DNA from: Roseburia_C sp031555935
Lineage (GTDB): Bacteria; Bacillota; Clostridia; Lachnospirales; Lachnospiraceae
DNA length: 64,000 nt
Direction of reading: 5' to 3'
Assembly: GCA_031555935.1 (NCBI GenBank)
Contig: JAVBTX010000006.1
Span: 310,001-374,000 of the forward strand
The position numbers were made by a program, and so were the translations under genes. Below, piece by piece: positions 34,113-42,925 of the stretch; position 1 is the first letter of the stretch, and each line of letters begins with the position of its first letter. The notes beneath the pieces were generated by a model. That model was given only the letters and a program-made list of their open reading frames with translations, was not told where the DNA came from and made no database searches.

Positions 34113-34775
34113 ATGAAACTCACCTTAAAAGAACCGGGCAGCTCAATTACTCATTTTATCGGCATGTTAATGGCTTGCTTCGCCGCCACCCCACTACTTA
34201 TTAAAGCTTCCAGGCAGCCAGATTCCATTCATACCATTTCCCTTGCCATTTTTATGATCAGCATGATTCTACTATATGCGGCAAGCACCTTCTACCATGC
34301 ACTGGATTTATCGGTACGCACGAATCGAATTCTGCGAAAATTAGACCATTGCATGATTTCGGTTCTTATTGCTGGTACTTACACACCGATTTGTGTGATT
34401 GTACTTGATGACCAAATAGGGAAACCCTTCTTAACACTTATCTGGGGAATTGCCATCGGTGGCATTTTAATCAAGCTGTTTTGGATTACCTGTCCAAAAT
34501 GGTTCTCCTCTGTCCTCTATATTGCGATGGGTTGGATTTGTGTGCTGGTATTTACCCCACTCTTAAATGCAATGGACCTGAAGGCTTTTGCGTGGCTGCT
34601 CTTAGGCGGTATCATCTATACCATTGGTGGTGTTATTTACGCTTTAAAGCTACCAATTTTTGATTCCAAACATAGAAATTTTGGTTCTCATGAAATCTTT
34701 CATCTTTTTGTCATGGGCGGTAGTGTCTGCCACTTTATCATGATGTATTTTTTTGTAGCGGCTATGCCACTATAA
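34113..34775 (+). CDS. Hemolysin III / PAQR family membrane protein
   Basis: The 220-residue protein has seven membrane segments and the family motifs EPGSSITHFIGMLMAC, YAASTFYHALDL, LDHCMISVLIAGTYTPIC and FGSHEIFHLFVMGGSVCHF; the last contains the conserved metal-binding histidines. Members resemble eukaryotic adiponectin receptors and may be lipid hydrolases; haemolysis is a historical label. A GAAAGGAG site precedes the ATG. It is convergent with the zinc-ribbon/TPR gene. Confidence 0.93.
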   Translation: MKLTLKEPGSSITHFIGMLMACFAATPLLIKASRQPDSIHTISLAIFMISMILLYAASTFYHALDLSVRTNRILRKLDHCMISVLIAGTYTPICVIVLDDQIGKPFLTLIWGIAIGGILIKLFWITCPKWFSSVLYIAMGWICVLVFTPLLNAMDLKAFAWLLLGGIIYTIGGVIYALKLPIFDSKHRNFGSHEIFHLFVMGGSVCHFIMMYFFVAAMPL

Positions 34776-34804
34776 AAATTCCCCCTTACTGCGTTCGGGG
34801 GAAT
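34772..34804 (-). terminator. Hairpin terminator between convergent genes (motif copy 2)
   Basis: ATTCCCCC (34778-34785) and GGGGGAAT (34797-34804) pair perfectly. On the minus strand the stem is followed by TTTTA, so it should end the zinc-ribbon/TPR transcript. The loop reads GAACGCAGTAA on the minus strand and resembles the repeated motif at 24455 and 50294. It also lies directly after the hemolysin III stop. Confidence 0.75.
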
Positions 34805-34808
34805 CCTA

Positions 34809-35966
34809 TTATGGTTGATAAATGTAGTTGCATTTTACAACCCGACTGGATAAATCATGTTTACCATAAACAATAACGGACAAGACATTGTTACCTTCCG
34901 GCATTTGAATGGACCCCTCATAGCGGGTACTTTCTCTTGTCGGAGTGGTATCATCCCAAGTATAGTAGGCCGTACAATCAACTGGTATGGTAATTGTAAT
35001 CTGTTGTTCTTCCGTGTAAGTACCACCTTTTGGTGAAATTACCGGATTGGCTGGCGCCTCAAATTTGACTTGATATTCGCCACGAATCACCTCGCTATAA
35101 AGTCCACGACTATCTTTCACAATTGCCTTGATAACCGTGTTTCCTTCTTCGATGGCAAGTGCTGACACATATTTTTGACCATTTACCGGGTCTGTATCAT
35201 CCAGTGTAAAATAGATTTCATGACCTTCTTTTGCGAGTAATTCGACGGTCATTTCTTCATTATAACTACCCGGTGTTTCACTGAAACGTGGTGCTTCTAC
35301 TGCATAATCTGCAAACATCGATTTGAGTGGTGAATCCTGCAATGAATCCTGTAAACTTAAAATTTTATCATACTTCTTTTGGCTGTCATAAAGCGAAATC
35401 AACATTGTATATGCATCACGGTTTTCTTTGTCCTGAGCTATCATCTGTAATAGGATTGCTTCTAAATATTCTTTATTGTCACGTTTTTGATATAGCTTTG
35501 CCAGTTCCATCATGACATCAATATTATCATCATCAAGTTCCAATGCCCGTTTCAAATAGGTAATCGCTTTGGCATAATCACCGCTGTTCTTGGCAAGCAA
35601 TCCTTGAGAATATTGATATTCAAAAGAGTTACTGCGATAATTTCTAACATTCAAAAATATCACCAGGGTAATTACCAAGGCCAATGTGATACCAGCAATG
35701 ATAAATGGGACGATACTTTTCTTTTTTTTCTTCTTATTTATGGTCTTATTGACTGGCTGTTGTGGTTTTGCCGCCGGCTGTTTTGTAGACACCGGCTGTT
35801 TTTTAGACGCCGGCTGAATTGTAGACGGTTCTCCTTCTTTCATCAGAGACGTTAATAATTCATCCTCTAAAACATTATAATCAGACACAATCTGGGCCTC
35901 ATGTCCGCAAGTCGAGCAGTAAATACAGCCGACCTTCAGCGGAGCACCACATTTTGCACATTTCAT
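34809..35966 (-). CDS. Zinc-ribbon, TPR and chitobiase-C-like membrane protein
   Basis: The 385-residue product begins MKCAKCGAPLKVGCIYCSTC, a zinc ribbon (CxxC...CxxC). A Lys/Gln/Pro linker with tandem six-residue repeats follows, then one membrane helix (about 88-110, IVPFIIAGITLALVITLVIF), two or three TPR-like repeats (ANSGDYAKAITYLKRALELD-type; here GDYAKAITYLKRALELDDDN), and two beta domains with the pattern YFTLDDTDP and YYTWDDTTP, as in chitobiase/hexosaminidase C-terminal repeats. It probably displays the beta domains outside the cell. The ATG at 35966 has GGGAG five bases upstream; one four codons earlier is possible. Confidence 0.8.
   Translation of the reverse strand: MKCAKCGAPLKVGCIYCSTCGHEAQIVSDYNVLEDELLTSLMKEGEPSTIQPASKKQPVSTKQPAAKPQQPVNKTINKKKKKKSIVPFIIAGITLALVITLVIFLNVRNYRSNSFEYQYSQGLLAKNSGDYAKAITYLKRALELDDDNIDVMMELAKLYQKRDNKEYLEAILLQMIAQDKENRDAYTMLISLYDSQKKYDKILSLQDSLQDSPLKSMFADYAVEAPRFSETPGSYNEEMTVELLAKEGHEIYFTLDDTDPVNGQKYVSALAIEEGNTVIKAIVKDSRGLYSEVIRGEYQVKFEAPANPVISPKGGTYTEEQQITITIPVDCTAYYTWDDTTPTRESTRYEGSIQMPEGNNVLSVIVYGKHDLSSRVVKCNYIYQP
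35774..35827. repeat. Three tandem 18-bp repeats in the zinc-ribbon/TPR gene
   Basis: Three adjacent 18-base units start CCGGCTG and differ at a few positions. They encode six-residue units of the type TIQPAS, KKQPVS, TKQPAA on the minus strand. Being in-frame, changes in copy number would only alter linker length. Confidence 0.8.
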
Positions 35967-35992
35967 ACTTGCTCCCATCTGCTCGCTTCCTC

Positions 35993-36832
35993 TTATTTCT
36001 TCATGGCTTCTACACAATTATTCATTAGCATCGCAATCGTCATTGGTCCAACGCCGCCTGGTACTGGCGTAATATACTCGCATAATGGCTCTACTTCCTC
36101 ATACAAAACGTCGCCACACAGCTTATTATTTTCATTTCGATGAATTCCTACATCAATGACAACTGCACCTTCTTTGACATATGAAGCATCTACAAATTCT
36201 TTTTTTCCAATCGCCACGATTAATATATCTGCTGTTTTGCACAGCTCTGGCAAATTCTTTGTTTTTGAATGCGCAATGGTTACGGTTGCATTTTCACGAA
36301 GCATCAATAATGCCATTGGTTTGCCGACGATATTACTACGGCCAATAATCACACAATTTTTACCAGCGATTTCAATATCGGAACGTTTTAACAACTGAAT
36401 AATACCGGCTGGAGTACAAGACACAAAGCCCTTCTGACCAATCGTCAGCGCGCCAACACTCTGCGGGTGAAACCCATCGACATCCTTGGCTGGTGAAATT
36501 GCTTTAATAATTGTATTTTCATCAATCTGGGCCGGTACTGGAAGCTGGACTAAAATGCCATTTACCTTCTCGTCCTGATTTAATTTTTCAATCAGTTCTA
36601 GCAACTCACTCTGGGTTGTCTCTTCTGGTAGTTCATAGGATAATGAATCGATACCAATATATTCACAAGCCTTTTTCTTGTTTTTTACATATACACTAGA
36701 GGCTGGGTCACATCCAACCTGTATCACTGCGAGTGCACCAGTAATTCCTTGTTCCTTAAATGCTGCTACCTGCGCTTTTAATTCTTCTTTTATTTCCGCG
36801 GAAATACGTTTTCCATCAATTATCTTTGCCAT
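35993..36832 (-). CDS. folD: Bifunctional methylene-THF dehydrogenase / methenyl-THF cyclohydrolase FolD
   Basis: FolD interconverts 5,10-methylene-, 5,10-methenyl- and 10-formyl-tetrahydrofolate using NADP. The 279-residue product has the active-site SVYVKNKKKACEYIG (Lys of the YxxxK pattern), NGILVQLPVPAQID, and the nucleotide site VIIGRSNIVGKPMALLML, ending ITPVPGGVGPMTIAMLMNN. ATG at 36832 has GGAG upstream; an ATG four codons earlier also has a site. It follows fhs by about 20 bp; together they form the one-carbon folate module. Confidence 0.96.
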   Translation of the reverse strand: MAKIIDGKRISAEIKEELKAQVAAFKEQGITGALAVIQVGCDPASSVYVKNKKKACEYIGIDSLSYELPEETTQSELLELIEKLNQDEKVNGILVQLPVPAQIDENTIIKAISPAKDVDGFHPQSVGALTIGQKGFVSCTPAGIIQLLKRSDIEIAGKNCVIIGRSNIVGKPMALLMLRENATVTIAHSKTKNLPELCKTADILIVAIGKKEFVDASYVKEGAVVIDVGIHRNENNKLCGDVLYEEVEPLCEYITPVPGGVGPMTIAMLMNNCVEAMKK

Positions 36833-36851
36833 CTTAATCTCCATTCTGCTC

Positions 36852-38522
36852 CTAGAACAATCCTGTAATCACACCGTCATTATTTACATCAATATTATTA
36901 GCCGCTGGTACCTTCGGTAATCCCGGCATCGTCATCATTGCACCGGTAATCGCCACAACAAAGCCTGCACCTGCCGAAGCATATACTTCTCGCACATTTA
37001 AGGTAAATCCCGACGGGCGACCTAATTTCTTTGGATCATCCGATAAGGAATACTGCGTTTTTGCCATACAAACCGGAAAATGTCCCATTCCCAATTCGGT
37101 GATTCGATTTAGTTCTTTTAATGCGGCTGGAGAATATGTCACCTCGGCGGCCCCATATATCTCTTTTGCGACTGCTTCGATTTTAGCAGTCAATGGTAAT
37201 TCATCTGCATATAACGGAGTAAAATCAGCTTTTTTATTTTCCAGTGTATACATTACCTTTTCCGCCAGCTCTAAGCCGCCTTCGCCGCCCATTTCCCATA
37301 CGCGCGACAAAGCAAATTCACAATTACGCTGCTTACAGAACTGTTCAACAAAGTCGATTTCAGCCGCTGTATCAGTTAGAAACGAGTTCAGTGTAACAAC
37401 AACTGGTACATTGTATTTCTGAAGGTTCTCAATGTGTTTTTCTAAATTGACAATGCCCTTTTTTAAAGCTTCGACGTTTTCATCTGATAGCTCTGCCTTA
37501 ACCACTCCGCCATTATATTTTAAGGCCCGAATCGTTGCCACTAAAACAACTGCATCTGGTTTTAAGCCTGCCATTCGACACTTAATATCAAAGAATTTCT
37601 CAGCTCCTAAGTCTGCTCCAAAGCCAGCCTCTGTAATTACGATATCGGCTAATTTCAACGCCGTCTTGGTGGCCCGAACGCTGTTGCAGCCGTGTGCAAT
37701 ATTGGCAAACGGTCCGCCATGAACAATCGCTGGCGTAAATTCTAAAGTTTGAATTAAGTTTGGTTTGATGGCATCTTTTAACAATGCTGCCATGGAACCG
37801 GTCGCATGCAAATCATCGGCGGTAACTGGTTTGTTATCAAACGAATAGGCGACAATCATTCGACCCAAACGTTTTTTCAAGTCTTCCATATCATCTGCAA
37901 GACATAACACTGCCATGATTTCGGAGGCAACGGTAATAATGAAATGGTCTTCGCGAACCATTCCATCTAATTTGCTGCCAAGACCAATCACAGTGTTTCG
38001 CAGCGCACGGTCATTCATATCCAGACAGCGTTTCCACACGACGCTTCTTGGGTCAATGCCAAGCTCATTTCCTTGCTGTAGATGGTTATCTAACAAAGCG
38101 GCCAGCAGATTATTGGCTGATGTAATGGCATGAAAATCGCCGGTAAAATGAAGATTCAAGTCCTCCATTGGTACAACCTGAGCATATCCGCCGCCGGCAG
38201 CACCACCCTTGATACCAAAACATGGACCTAAGGAAGGCTCTCGAAGTGCTAATACGGCTTTTTTCCCCATTTTGCCAAAGGCTTCGCCTAATCCGATGCT
38301 CGTGGTCGTTTTTCCTTCACCGGCTGGCGTTGGATTAATCGCTGTAACAAGCACTAATTTTCCATCAGGATTTTCTTTGACCCGTTCCCACAGCTCATCG
38401 GAGAGCTTTGCCTTGTATTTGCCATACAGTTCTAATTCGTCCTCTGAAATCTCAAGTTCGGCAGCAATCTTCCCGATATGCTCCATTTTCGCTTCCTGTG
38501 CAATCTCGATATCACTCTTCAT
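36852..38522 (-). CDS. fhs: Formate-tetrahydrofolate ligase
   Basis: Fhs makes 10-formyl-THF from formate, THF and ATP, the entry of formate into one-carbon metabolism and of the methyl branch of acetogenesis. The 556-residue product has the P-loop TPAGEGKTTTSIGLGEAF, the motifs LREPSLGPCFGIKGGAAGGG, DLNLHFTGDFHAI and FANIAHGCNS, and normal length. AAAGGAGG precedes the ATG at 38522; an earlier in-frame start would overlap that site. No other Wood-Ljungdahl genes are in the window, so acetogenesis cannot be inferred. Confidence 0.97.
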   Translation of the reverse strand: MKSDIEIAQEAKMEHIGKIAAELEISEDELELYGKYKAKLSDELWERVKENPDGKLVLVTAINPTPAGEGKTTTSIGLGEAFGKMGKKAVLALREPSLGPCFGIKGGAAGGGYAQVVPMEDLNLHFTGDFHAITSANNLLAALLDNHLQQGNELGIDPRSVVWKRCLDMNDRALRNTVIGLGSKLDGMVREDHFIITVASEIMAVLCLADDMEDLKKRLGRMIVAYSFDNKPVTADDLHATGSMAALLKDAIKPNLIQTLEFTPAIVHGGPFANIAHGCNSVRATKTALKLADIVITEAGFGADLGAEKFFDIKCRMAGLKPDAVVLVATIRALKYNGGVVKAELSDENVEALKKGIVNLEKHIENLQKYNVPVVVTLNSFLTDTAAEIDFVEQFCKQRNCEFALSRVWEMGGEGGLELAEKVMYTLENKKADFTPLYADELPLTAKIEAVAKEIYGAAEVTYSPAALKELNRITELGMGHFPVCMAKTQYSLSDDPKKLGRPSGFTLNVREVYASAGAGFVVAITGAMMTMPGLPKVPAANNIDVNNDGVITGLF

Positions 38523-38546
38523 CAAACTTCCTCCTTTTATCACATC

Positions 38547-41075
38547 TTAAACATTTTCGTCAATATATACTTCAAGCTGTTCCGGTGACATAATCACCTG
38601 ACGCGGCTTCGTGCCTTCATCGGCACCAACTACGCCGGCCTCCTCGAGCTGGTCCATAATTCTGGCAGCCCGGTTAAATCCAATTTTAAAATAACGCTGT
38701 AACATTCCGATGGAAGCCTTATCTTTATCAATCAACAGCTTGGCTGCATCGGCAAACAAAACATCCTTATCATCCCCCGGTACACCACTGGTATCACTAC
38801 CAGCCGAGGTGGTTCCAATTGTACTCATCTTTGCTTCGATTTCTTCACTATATGTAACTTCACCATTTTGGTTTTTCACAAATTCAACGACATCAGACAC
38901 TTCTTTATCGGTTACAAATGCGCCCTGAACTCGCTGTGGCTTTTGCATTCCCTGCGGGTAAAACAGCATATCACCTTTTCCAAGCAGCTTTTCCGCACCT
39001 ACCATATCAAGAATCGTTCGAGAATCAATTCCGGAGGTTACTGAAAAGGCAATTCGTGATGGCATATTGGCTTTAATTAAACCAGTAATAACATTTACCG
39101 AAGGACGCTGTGTTGCCAGAATTAAATGAATACCAGCTGCTCTCGCCAACTGTGCCAGACGGCAGATTGCATCTTCCACATCACCTGGTGCGACCATCAT
39201 TAAATCAGCCAACTCATCTACAATAATAACTAACTGTGGCATTTTCTTTGGCTTGTCCGGGTCTTCGATATCCTTGATTGCTTCGACCTTTTTGTTGTAT
39301 CCCTTTAAGTCACGCACCCCATACTGGGCAAACTTATCATAACGCTCCATCATTTCTGATACTGCCCAATGCAACGCTCCTGCCGCTTTTTTAGCATCCG
39401 TTACAACCGGTATAAATAAATGCGGAATGCCATTGTAGACACTAAGCTCAACTACCTTTGGGTCAATCATAATCAGCTTCACATCATCTGGATGGGCACG
39501 ATATAAAATACTCATAATAATCGTATTAATACAAACAGATTTACCAGAACCAGTCGCTCCGGCAATGAGTACATGGGGCATCTTCGCAATATCCGCAATC
39601 ATTACCTTACCGCCAATGTCTTTACCAGCGGCAAAGGCAATTGGTGATTTTTCGGCGTTAAATTCCTCTGATTCCACCAAATCCCGAAACATTACCGCAA
39701 CACTTTCTTTGTTTGGAATTTCGATTCCAACGGCCGCTTTGCCCGGTATTGGGGCTTCAATTCGAATATCTGCCGCTGCTAAGTTTAATTTAATATCATC
39801 AGCCAGATTCACAATTTTACTGACCTTAACGCCCATTTCAGGTTGCAGCTCGTAACGGGTCACTGATGGACCACAACTGACATTTAGGATTGTCACATTT
39901 ACCCCAAACGTCTTTAGGGTCTGTTGTAGTTTCAATGCTGTTTCCTGCAAATGTTGTTTGGAATCACCCGAAGCCTTGCGGTTTCCTGATTTCAACAAGC
40001 TAATTGGGGGAAATATGTACTCGCTTCCGGCCGTTTTAAAATCTTGCTCAATTGCCGCCGCAGTCTGCTCTAACTGCTTCACATCTGCTTCACGCTCAGC
40101 CTCGCTTTGTTTTGGCGTTACTGTTCTGGATTTTTTTACCGGAGTAACATCCGCTGGTACGGCTGTAACATCCGCTGATACGACTGTAGCTGGTGCCACT
40201 TCTGCGCTCATATCAGAATGTAGCGGTAAGTCTCCCTCACGCCGCAAATTCTCACCAGGATTGGCGGAATGTAGACGAATACGTTCTTCGCTTCCGATGA
40301 TTGGAATATCCGGCAATTCATCAAATTTTATTTCATTTACTTCATCTGACATCAGCACCATCTTTGATGACACTGGCACCTCTTTTTTTGATGGTATTTT
40401 CGTATCTAATGCCACACCGCTAACCGAATTATCAATTCGTTTTTTCTTTTCTTCTCTTCGATTTTCGTATTGCTTGCGACGACGTTTCGCATCCTCTTTG
40501 GCTGAATCATAAATAACCTTGCCGCCCTTTTGCATCCCACCAAAAGCCGAACGTTCTGTAATTAGAACAAGTGAAATTATCAATACAATGACATCAATCA
40601 CATATGTACCAATGGCACCAAAATTAGGACACAGTAAGGATACTAGCGCACCACCAATAATTCCGCCGCCATTTTTTGTCTCCATACTGTATTTAAAGGC
40701 CGCCACTGCGGTCATACTCTTCTCATTATCATATACCATCTGCACAAACAGACATAAAAAGGTTACAAACAGGACAGATGCGATGATTTTCACCACCGCA
40801 ATCGCACTTTCTCTGTTCGATATTGCAAATGCCATGCCGACAAATAGGCAAATTGGAAATACATATGCCATTAATCCGAAAACGCCAAATAAAACTGAAC
40901 TTAATTTTCCGCCGACAATACCGCCAACGCCAAAATTTGCCAGAAAAAGGATAATACAAACAGCTAACATAATCCATAGGATAACTTCATTACGAAAGGA
41001 AACCTGCTCTTTCTTTTTAGTGTTTGTACTTTTTCTCCTTGTTGCTGTTTTTTTTCTGGTATTACTTGTTGCCAT
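38547..41075 (-). CDS. ftsK: DNA translocase FtsK/SpoIIIE
   Basis: This ATPase pumps chromosomal DNA through the division or sporulation septum. The 842-residue product has a Lys/Arg-rich start, four or five membrane segments (about 30-170), a long variable linker (about 190-390) and the motor domain with AGATGSGKSVCINTI, KLIMIDPKVVELSVYNGIPHL split in two, and IVDELADLMM. The C-terminal winged helix KASIGMLQRYFKIGFNRAAR (gamma domain) reads orientation sequences. Whether it acts as SpoIIIE, FtsK or both cannot be told. Confidence 0.95.
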   Translation of the reverse strand: MATSNTRKKTATRRKSTNTKKKEQVSFRNEVILWIMLAVCIILFLANFGVGGIVGGKLSSVLFGVFGLMAYVFPICLFVGMAFAISNRESAIAVVKIIASVLFVTFLCLFVQMVYDNEKSMTAVAAFKYSMETKNGGGIIGGALVSLLCPNFGAIGTYVIDVIVLIISLVLITERSAFGGMQKGGKVIYDSAKEDAKRRRKQYENRREEKKKRIDNSVSGVALDTKIPSKKEVPVSSKMVLMSDEVNEIKFDELPDIPIIGSEERIRLHSANPGENLRREGDLPLHSDMSAEVAPATVVSADVTAVPADVTPVKKSRTVTPKQSEAEREADVKQLEQTAAAIEQDFKTAGSEYIFPPISLLKSGNRKASGDSKQHLQETALKLQQTLKTFGVNVTILNVSCGPSVTRYELQPEMGVKVSKIVNLADDIKLNLAAADIRIEAPIPGKAAVGIEIPNKESVAVMFRDLVESEEFNAEKSPIAFAAGKDIGGKVMIADIAKMPHVLIAGATGSGKSVCINTIIMSILYRAHPDDVKLIMIDPKVVELSVYNGIPHLFIPVVTDAKKAAGALHWAVSEMMERYDKFAQYGVRDLKGYNKKVEAIKDIEDPDKPKKMPQLVIIVDELADLMMVAPGDVEDAICRLAQLARAAGIHLILATQRPSVNVITGLIKANMPSRIAFSVTSGIDSRTILDMVGAEKLLGKGDMLFYPQGMQKPQRVQGAFVTDKEVSDVVEFVKNQNGEVTYSEEIEAKMSTIGTTSAGSDTSGVPGDDKDVLFADAAKLLIDKDKASIGMLQRYFKIGFNRAARIMDQLEEAGVVGADEGTKPRQVIMSPEQLEVYIDENV

Positions 41076-41108
41076 AACTTACCTCCTGAACAAACGATGC
41101 ATTATAAA

Positions 41109-41984
41109 CTACGCCATATAGAAATATGAGCCAATGCAGATTGCTCCCATAATCAGACAATATACTGAAAATATCGTGAATTTCTTTTTGCGTACAACAA
41201 CCAGCATCGTCTTGATGCAGATATAACCAACAATCCCAGCGACAACCGTACCAGCAACATAATTAATGGCATCACTACTTGTCAAAAGCGAGAAATCCAC
41301 ATCCTTAATATCTAATACCAGTGCTCCTAAAATGGCTGGTATCGACATAATAAATGAGTATTTTACAGCAAACTTACGGCTGTATCCATTTAACAGACAC
41401 GCCGTGATGGTCGTTCCAGAACGTGATAAACCTGGTAACGTCGCAATTCCCTGACAGATTCCAACAATAAATGCATTGGTGTAAGTTATATTCTTTGGAA
41501 CCTTGCCACCATCTGGCACACGGTCAGCAATAAACAGCAAAATAGCTGTGATAATCAGACATATCCCTGGAACAATCACAAGCTGACTAGCCATTTCAAC
41601 TAAATCCTTGGCAACGTAGCCAATTATTGCGGTTGGAATTGTGGATACGATAACCAGCATTACAAATTTACGATAACTGCTATTTACCACATGATGATAT
41701 GGCTCTTTTATATCCTTACCAATATTTTTAAAAAACGTAATTACATTTAAAAATGAATCCCGAATGATACAGCAGCCTTCACAAATCATTTTCCAGATAT
41801 CCTGATGATACACAATAAAAACTGCTACTAGTGTTCCCAAATGCAACAGAATGTCAAAAAACATTCCTGGTTCCTCAATGTCAAAAAATTGTTTGAAAAT
41901 TGCCAGATGTCCTGAACTGCTAACTGGCAAAAATTCTGTAAGCCCCTGAATAAATCCCATTAAAATCGATTGTAATAATGACAT
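41109..41984 (-). CDS. uppP: Undecaprenyl-diphosphatase UppP (BacA)
   Basis: UppP dephosphorylates undecaprenyl diphosphate on the outer face of the membrane so that the lipid carrier can be reused; extra copies give bacitracin tolerance. The 291-residue product has seven or eight membrane segments, the motif QGLTEFLPVSSSGHLAI (residues 14-30) and LPGLSRSGTTITACLLNG. Length is slightly above average because of a loop at about 90-110. It lies between ftsK and tepA. Confidence 0.96.
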   Translation of the reverse strand: MSLLQSILMGFIQGLTEFLPVSSSGHLAIFKQFFDIEEPGMFFDILLHLGTLVAVFIVYHQDIWKMICEGCCIIRDSFLNVITFFKNIGKDIKEPYHHVVNSSYRKFVMLVIVSTIPTAIIGYVAKDLVEMASQLVIVPGICLIITAILLFIADRVPDGGKVPKNITYTNAFIVGICQGIATLPGLSRSGTTITACLLNGYSRKFAVKYSFIMSIPAILGALVLDIKDVDFSLLTSSDAINYVAGTVVAGIVGYICIKTMLVVVRKKKFTIFSVYCLIMGAICIGSYFYMA

Positions 41985-42055
41985 AATTGCCTCCTTGTTA
42001 TTTAACCATGCAAAAATTATGATACCATATTATGAGACTTTTGTCATTAAAAGCT

Positions 42056-42805
42056 TTACATTTCAATCATTTCGTGCAAGTGCGTCAAGGCCTCCTGAAT
42101 TCCGCCAACTTCATTGATTAATCCTTCCGAAACAGCTTGTGAACCAACTAGAATTGTCCCCAAATCCTTTGTCAGCATTCCCGTATTCATCATCATTTCT
42201 TCCAAACGCTTCATTTTCGCTTCACTATGCTGCTCAATAAAGGTTAAAATCCGATCCTGCATTTGTTTAAAATAGTCATACGTGGCTGGTGCACCAATCA
42301 CTGTTCCATTCATCCGCACCGGATGGATGACCATTGTGCCGCTTGGCACGATAAAGGAATAGTCCGTTGATACTGCTAATGGAACGCCAATTGAATGACT
42401 TCCGCCCAGCACCAATGATACCGTCGGTTTACTTAGAGATGCAATCATTTCGGCAATGGCCAGTCCCGATTCCACATCCCCGCCAACTGTATTTAATAAA
42501 ATCAGAACACCATCAACATCACGTGAATCCTCAATTTCAGCCAGACGCGGCAATACATGCTCGTACTTGGTCGTTTTAGAGGTCGAAGGCAGACATTCGT
42601 GCCCTTCAATTTCACCGATTACCGATAAAAGATGGATTTTATGACGGTAGCGGTTTTCTTGTAATGACAACTGGCCACTTTCACGAATCTCTTCATTTTC
42701 TTTTTGGGTCTTTTCTTCCTCTTTTTCTTTGGTATCGTCTTTTGCCGGAAGCTCTTCCATCACGCTTTTCCTTGCCATAAATACATTCTCTACGCCATTC
42801 TTCAT
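42056..42805 (-). CDS. tepA: ClpP-like translocation-enhancing protein TepA
   Basis: The 249-residue protein has a charged N-terminal tail (residues 10-45, Lys/Glu-rich) and a ClpP-type crotonase-fold domain with VDGVLILLNTVGGDVESGLAIAEMI in two parts. The nucleophile serine is expected in GGSHSIGVPLAVS, and the motif MVIHPVRMNG supplies a histidine. TepA of Bacillus is reported as a cytoplasmic protease-like factor connected with protein export or spore outgrowth. GAGGAAAG lies before the ATG at 42805; a second ATG at codon 10 is possible. Confidence 0.88.
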   Translation of the reverse strand: MKNGVENVFMARKSVMEELPAKDDTKEKEEEKTQKENEEIRESGQLSLQENRYRHKIHLLSVIGEIEGHECLPSTSKTTKYEHVLPRLAEIEDSRDVDGVLILLNTVGGDVESGLAIAEMIASLSKPTVSLVLGGSHSIGVPLAVSTDYSFIVPSGTMVIHPVRMNGTVIGAPATYDYFKQMQDRILTFIEQHSEAKMKRLEEMMMNTGMLTKDLGTILVGSQAVSEGLINEVGGIQEALTHLHEMIEM

Positions 42806-42850
42806 TGTTCTTTCCTCTTACTTTCTTTCGCAATACTTTCTTATGAAATC

Positions 42851-42882
42851 AAAAAACAGACGATGAAAATCATCGCCTGTTT
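42851..42882 (-). terminator. Terminator after glgA
   Basis: AAACAGGCGATGA and TCATCGTCTGTTT pair on the minus strand (one G-T) around a short TTT loop, followed by TTTT. It lies about 45 bp after the glgA stop. Confidence 0.85.
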
Positions 42883-42925
42883 ATTATATGTGCTTCCTTT
42901 TAATCTATTCTTTTTTGGATTGGCA

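Noticed and set aside
36833..36851. Riboswitch between fhs and folD
   Set aside because: The gap is about 20 bp and holds only the folD ribosome site.
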